Below are positions 61,263 to 64,000 of a stretch of 64,000 nt of DNA, piece after piece. Below the pieces are notes generated by a model that was not told the DNA's origin, ran no database searches, and saw nothing but the letters and a program-made list of their open reading frames with translations. Each line of letters opens with the position of its first letter. The stretch's first letter is position 1. Both the position numbers and the translations under genes were made by a program. Origin of the DNA: a virus; IMG/VR virus record IMGVR_UViG_3300028920_000040, positions 1-64,000 of that record; one strand, 5' to 3'.

Positions 61263-61287
61263 TAATTGAAATATTGAAGGAAAGTAT

Positions 61288-62076
61288 ATGATCAGAATAA
61301 TTTCTGGTTGGTCAAATCCCGGCGGATCGACCACCGCATTTATTAACCTCACAAACGCACTTAATGAAGTAGGATACGAAACTATATTTTGCGGTCCTCA
61401 TAATTGGCATTTAAACAAATGTCGTGCTGAACAAACTGTTCCCGGTACTAAACTTAAAATACACAAAGACGATTCCTTAATTATTCATTTCATGAATAAA
61501 TTTCAAGTCAGACCTCCTGTTAAAAAATTTATATTAAGTTCTCATGAACAAGATATACTTCCTATTAAAAATCTCAATTATAAAATATTTGATAAAATTC
61601 ATTTTGTAAGTACTCATCAAAAAGAATATCATGATGTAGACCATCCTCATTTTATATTACCAAATATATTGGACGATCTTAAACCAGGTAATAAACCAAA
61701 TAGCAAGGTCGGCGGCATCATAGGATCAATAGATGGAAATAAAAGAGTACATCAATCGATTAGAAATGCATTAAAAGATGGTTGTGAGAAGGTACTTATC
61801 TTTGGTAATATATCCGATCCTTGGTATTGGCAGAATAAAGTAAAGTGTTTAATTGATGGAAGCAAAGTTGTTTATTGTGGATATGTAGATGATAAACAAA
61901 AAATATATAATATGATAACAGATGTATATCATTCTTCTAAACTTGAAACATGGGGATATATTAAGGGAGAATGCAAACTTACAAATACAAATTATCATGG
62001 AAATAATTCGACTAATGGATATTGGGAAATGGATAAAGAAAAAATAATTGATTCTTGGACAAAGGAGCTGGCATGA
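61288..62076 (+). CDS. GT-B glycosyltransferase (GT4-like)
   Basis: 262 residues with AAGGAAAG upstream. IRIISGWSNPGGSTTAFINL, TNALNEVGYETIFCGPHNW is the usual GT4 N-terminal loop with GG-S/T. The second domain begins around GGIIGSIDGNKRVHQSIRNA, then KVLIFGNISDPWYWQNKVKC, and KVVYCGYVDDKQKIYNMITD contains the nucleotide-binding strand and helix. ETWGYIKGECKLTNTNY would be the donor site region. It is short for GT4, and the final part differs from the usual GxxxxE. First gene of the second glycosyltransferase cluster. Confidence 0.7.
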   Translation: MIRIISGWSNPGGSTTAFINLTNALNEVGYETIFCGPHNWHLNKCRAEQTVPGTKLKIHKDDSLIIHFMNKFQVRPPVKKFILSSHEQDILPIKNLNYKIFDKIHFVSTHQKEYHDVDHPHFILPNILDDLKPGNKPNSKVGGIIGSIDGNKRVHQSIRNALKDGCEKVLIFGNISDPWYWQNKVKCLIDGSKVVYCGYVDDKQKIYNMITDVYHSSKLETWGYIKGECKLTNTNYHGNNSTNGYWEMDKEKIIDSWTKELA

Positions 62077-62804
62077 TAAGAATTCTTACCACTTTTTATA
62101 ATTCAGAATTATATTTTCCAAAAACGGTTATTAGTTTAAGAAATCAAACTATTAAAGATTGGAAATGTTATGTTACAGACGATATGTCTTCAAGAAGAGC
62201 CAGAACATTTTTAGAATCTACTGTTGGATGGGATGATAAATTTGAAATTATTTATAATGATAAAAAAATGTGGCAGTCTGGAAATTATTGGCAAGTTTTA
62301 CAGAAAGAAGAAATAGATGATAATGATATTTGTATAACACTTGATGGCGACGATTGGTTTCCGGACAATAAAGTTCTTGAAAGAGTGTTGAAGTATTATG
62401 AAGATAATAATACTTGGATGACATTTGGACAGTTTCTTTATTATGATAAGGGCGGAAAAACAAGAATGGGATTTTCTAGAAAACCAAATCTGTTTTCAGA
62501 AGCACGTAGACTTCCTTGGACATCTACTCATCTTAGAACATTTAAAGCTTTTCTATATAGAAAAGTTGATAAAAAAGATTTGATTGATCCATCGACAGGA
62601 TGTTTTTGGCAAATGGCAGGAGATGTTGTAACATTTAGTCCGATGCTAGAAATGGCTGGTGAAGACAGAGTTAAATATTATAACGATATTAATTATGTAT
62701 ATAATGTTGAGACAGATATGAATGAGTTTAAAACTGATCTTGGACTGTCTACTAGAATAACTAGAGACATTGCAAATATGAAAAAATATGAAAGGATTGA
62801 ATAA
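62073..62804 (+). CDS. GT2-family glycosyltransferase
   Basis: 243 residues from ATG 62073, which has AAAGGAG; an upstream in-frame TTG (62055) is rejected. MIRILTTFYNSELYFPKTVI, SLRNQTIKDWKCYVTDDMSS is a standard GT2 N-terminus. ICITLDGDDWFPDN contains the DGDD metal site (91-94). The later FSRKPNLFSEARRLPWTSTH, LRTFKAFLYRKV is the acceptor-side loop. The start overlaps the previous stop (ATGATAA). Probably elongates a glycan together with its neighbours. Confidence 0.85.
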   Translation: MIRILTTFYNSELYFPKTVISLRNQTIKDWKCYVTDDMSSRRARTFLESTVGWDDKFEIIYNDKKMWQSGNYWQVLQKEEIDDNDICITLDGDDWFPDNKVLERVLKYYEDNNTWMTFGQFLYYDKGGKTRMGFSRKPNLFSEARRLPWTSTHLRTFKAFLYRKVDKKDLIDPSTGCFWQMAGDVVTFSPMLEMAGEDRVKYYNDINYVYNVETDMNEFKTDLGLSTRITRDIANMKKYERIE

Positions 62805-62845
62805 TGATTGATAGTTTAATTTTTTCAAAGAAGGAAAGAAAATAA
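62804..62845 (+). pseudogene. Truncated start of a glycosyltransferase gene (gene fragment)
   Basis: The 13-codon frame MIDSLIFSKKERK ends at TAA 62845. Its start is nearly the same as that of the gene at 63660 (MKIDCLIFSKDRACQLDLLL). DNA identity is also high (TTTAATTTTTTCNAA in both). I read it as the 5' remnant of a paralogue, left by recombination, which now only supplies the AAGGAA ribosome site for 62847. It could also be a short upstream peptide. Confidence 0.55.
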
Positions 62846-62846
62846 T

Positions 62847-63650
62847 ATGATTAGGGATGAAATATTTGATATAAGAATTTCAGATAACAATTGTGAAGTT
62901 GTTTATGTCAATAGAATTATTGATAATATAATTAGTTTGAGTGATTTAAATAAGTTAAAAGAATATAAATTCATTGTTACAGATTGTTTAACGGAGATTG
63001 ATAAAAATTCAGAAAAAATAATTGTTATATTGACTGGAGATGAACATTATAGAAATCCTAATTATTTAAATCGTGTCCATTCTGTGTTTAAAAATTATGT
63101 ATATAACGAACAAGATAATTTATTTGCTATTCCATTAGGATATAATAAATATCAATTAGATATACCACACAAACCAATTTCTGAAAGAAAAATAGATGTG
63201 TTTTTTTCTGGACAAGTTAAAATATTTAATAGATACGATTTAATGAATACATTTAGTAATCCATCTACATTACAATGCTATAATAATTTTATCAATAGGA
63301 CAAATGGTTTTCGTCAAGGATTATCTCCTAAAGATTATTCAAATACAATGATGAACTCAAAAATAGCATTATGTCCAGATGGTAATATAAGTTCAGAAAC
63401 TTTTAGATTTTTTGAAGCAATGAGATATGGTTGTGTGGTAGTGACAACTAAAAAGCCAAAAAATTATATTTACGAAAATATGCCAGCTATAGTAATTGAT
63501 AATTGGGAAAGTAGTGTTGAAATAATAAAAGATTTGCTTCAAGATGAAGATAGAATGTTAAATTTAAGTAATAAGTCTTTACGATATTGGAATGATATTT
63601 GTTCTGAGAAATCTGTAGCTAAATTTATACTATCAAAAATTAAATTTTGA
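62847..63650 (+). CDS. Exostosin-like glycosyltransferase (GT47-like)
   Basis: 267 residues. RKIDVFFSGQVKIFNRYDLM, then MMNSKIALCPDGNISSETFR, FFEAMRYGCVVVTTKKPK matches the exostosin-type catalytic region, in which S/E-x-x-R-x-x-E-A-x-x-x-G-C-x-P-V contacts the donor. The N-terminal part is more divergent (VVYVNRIIDNIISLSDLNKL). Likely GT-B. It is the third enzyme of the second cluster. Confidence 0.75.
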   Translation: MIRDEIFDIRISDNNCEVVYVNRIIDNIISLSDLNKLKEYKFIVTDCLTEIDKNSEKIIVILTGDEHYRNPNYLNRVHSVFKNYVYNEQDNLFAIPLGYNKYQLDIPHKPISERKIDVFFSGQVKIFNRYDLMNTFSNPSTLQCYNNFINRTNGFRQGLSPKDYSNTMMNSKIALCPDGNISSETFRFFEAMRYGCVVVTTKKPKNYIYENMPAIVIDNWESSVEIIKDLLQDEDRMLNLSNKSLRYWNDICSEKSVAKFILSKIKF

Positions 63651-63659
63651 GGAGCTTCT

Positions 63660-64000
63660 ATGAAAATCGATTGTTTAATTTTTTCCAAAGACAGAGCTTG
63701 TCAATTAGATTTATTATTAAGAAGCATTAAGGATAATTTTGAAGAAATACATCCTATCATTTTGTTTAAACAAACGAATGAAAATTACAAGCTTGGATAT
63801 GAGAAAGTCAATTCTTATCATTCTGGTTATGAATGGATTGAAGAAGAATCTTTTGTTCCTGATTTAAGAAAAATTGTTTCTACATTTAGAAATCAATTTT
63901 TTTTGGTCTTAGTTGATGATGAAATTGTAATAAGAGATTATCCTATTAAGAATGCTATGTATGCATTAGAATTAAATAACGATCTTCATTGTGTTTCATT
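63660..64000 (+). CDS. GT-A glycosyltransferase, 3' end outside window
   Basis: 113 codons are visible with GAGGAG upstream. MKIDCLIFSKDRACQLDLLL, RSIKDNF resembles the start of GT2-like enzymes, and FFLVLVDDEIVIRDY has DDE (86-88) as the metal-binding motif. It has no stop before the window end. It is related to the fragment at 62804. Confidence 0.65.
   Translation, partial: MKIDCLIFSKDRACQLDLLLRSIKDNFEEIHPIILFKQTNENYKLGYEKVNSYHSGYEWIEEESFVPDLRKIVSTFRNQFFLVLVDDEIVIRDYPIKNAMYALELNNDLHCVS

Noticed and set aside
1-64000. tRNA, rRNA, integrase or attachment site.
   Set aside because: No cloverleaf-like sequence, rRNA segment or recombinase motif was recognised on either strand by reading; a covariance-model search would be needed to exclude a divergent tRNA.

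Overview
This window is a stretch of an AT-rich, tailed double-stranded DNA phage with a contractile, T4-type virion. Every gene I can support is on the + strand and most stops and starts abut or overlap. The assignment rests on a long run of recognisable T4-like morphogenesis genes: portal (gp20), prohead core, prohead protease (gp21), scaffold (gp22), major capsid (gp23), neck (gp13-like), tail terminator (gp15), terminase (gp16 and gp17), sheath (gp18), tube (gp19), gp26-like tail protein, tape measure, gp48, gp53, gp27-like hub, gp5-like spike, gp25, gp6 and a gpI/gp7-like wedge protein. A RegA translational repressor supports the same affiliation. The order differs from T4, so this looks like a distant T4 relative. 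A Gram-negative host is likely by analogy only.

Layout. 1-5350: the 3' part of a giant virion or adhesin gene, with a beta-helix, a beta-sandwich, then about 1,400 residues of Ser/Glu repeat. 5423-12649: a glycan-modification cluster with three glycosyltransferases, an FkbM methyltransferase, a radical SAM/SPASM protein, a Gfo/Idh/MocA oxidoreductase and a cupin. 12703-24526: head, neck and packaging genes. 24622-34639: tail sheath, tube, tape measure and hub, with an HNH endonuclease gene between sheath and tube. 34642-55918: a 2,679-residue fibre, baseplate wedge genes and several modular adhesin-like proteins, with two small glycosyltransferase-like genes placed directly after fibre or adhesin genes. 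55960-61262: RegA, acidic small proteins, a ligase-like nucleotidyltransferase, an NMNAT-like nucleotidyltransferase and unknowns. 61288-64000: a second glycosyltransferase cluster that runs off the window.

How the parts may work together. The head and tail genes build a myovirus particle, and many are preceded by TATAAATA, the T4 late-promoter sequence. The most unusual theme is protein or surface glycosylation. A serine-rich repeat protein sits next to a multi-gene glycosyltransferase block, and further glycosyltransferases are translationally coupled to adhesin genes. I infer that the phage may glycosylate its own fibres, much as bacterial serine-rich repeat adhesins are glycosylated by neighbouring enzymes. 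Two further signals deserve attention. One is a likely +1 frameshift site just upstream of the tape-measure gene. The other is a set of short N-terminal peptides ending in L/I-x-E that resemble T4 capsid-targeting sequences, some of them on enzymes.

I see no tRNA or rRNA gene, no CRISPR array and no integration module. No gap between genes exceeds 300 bases.
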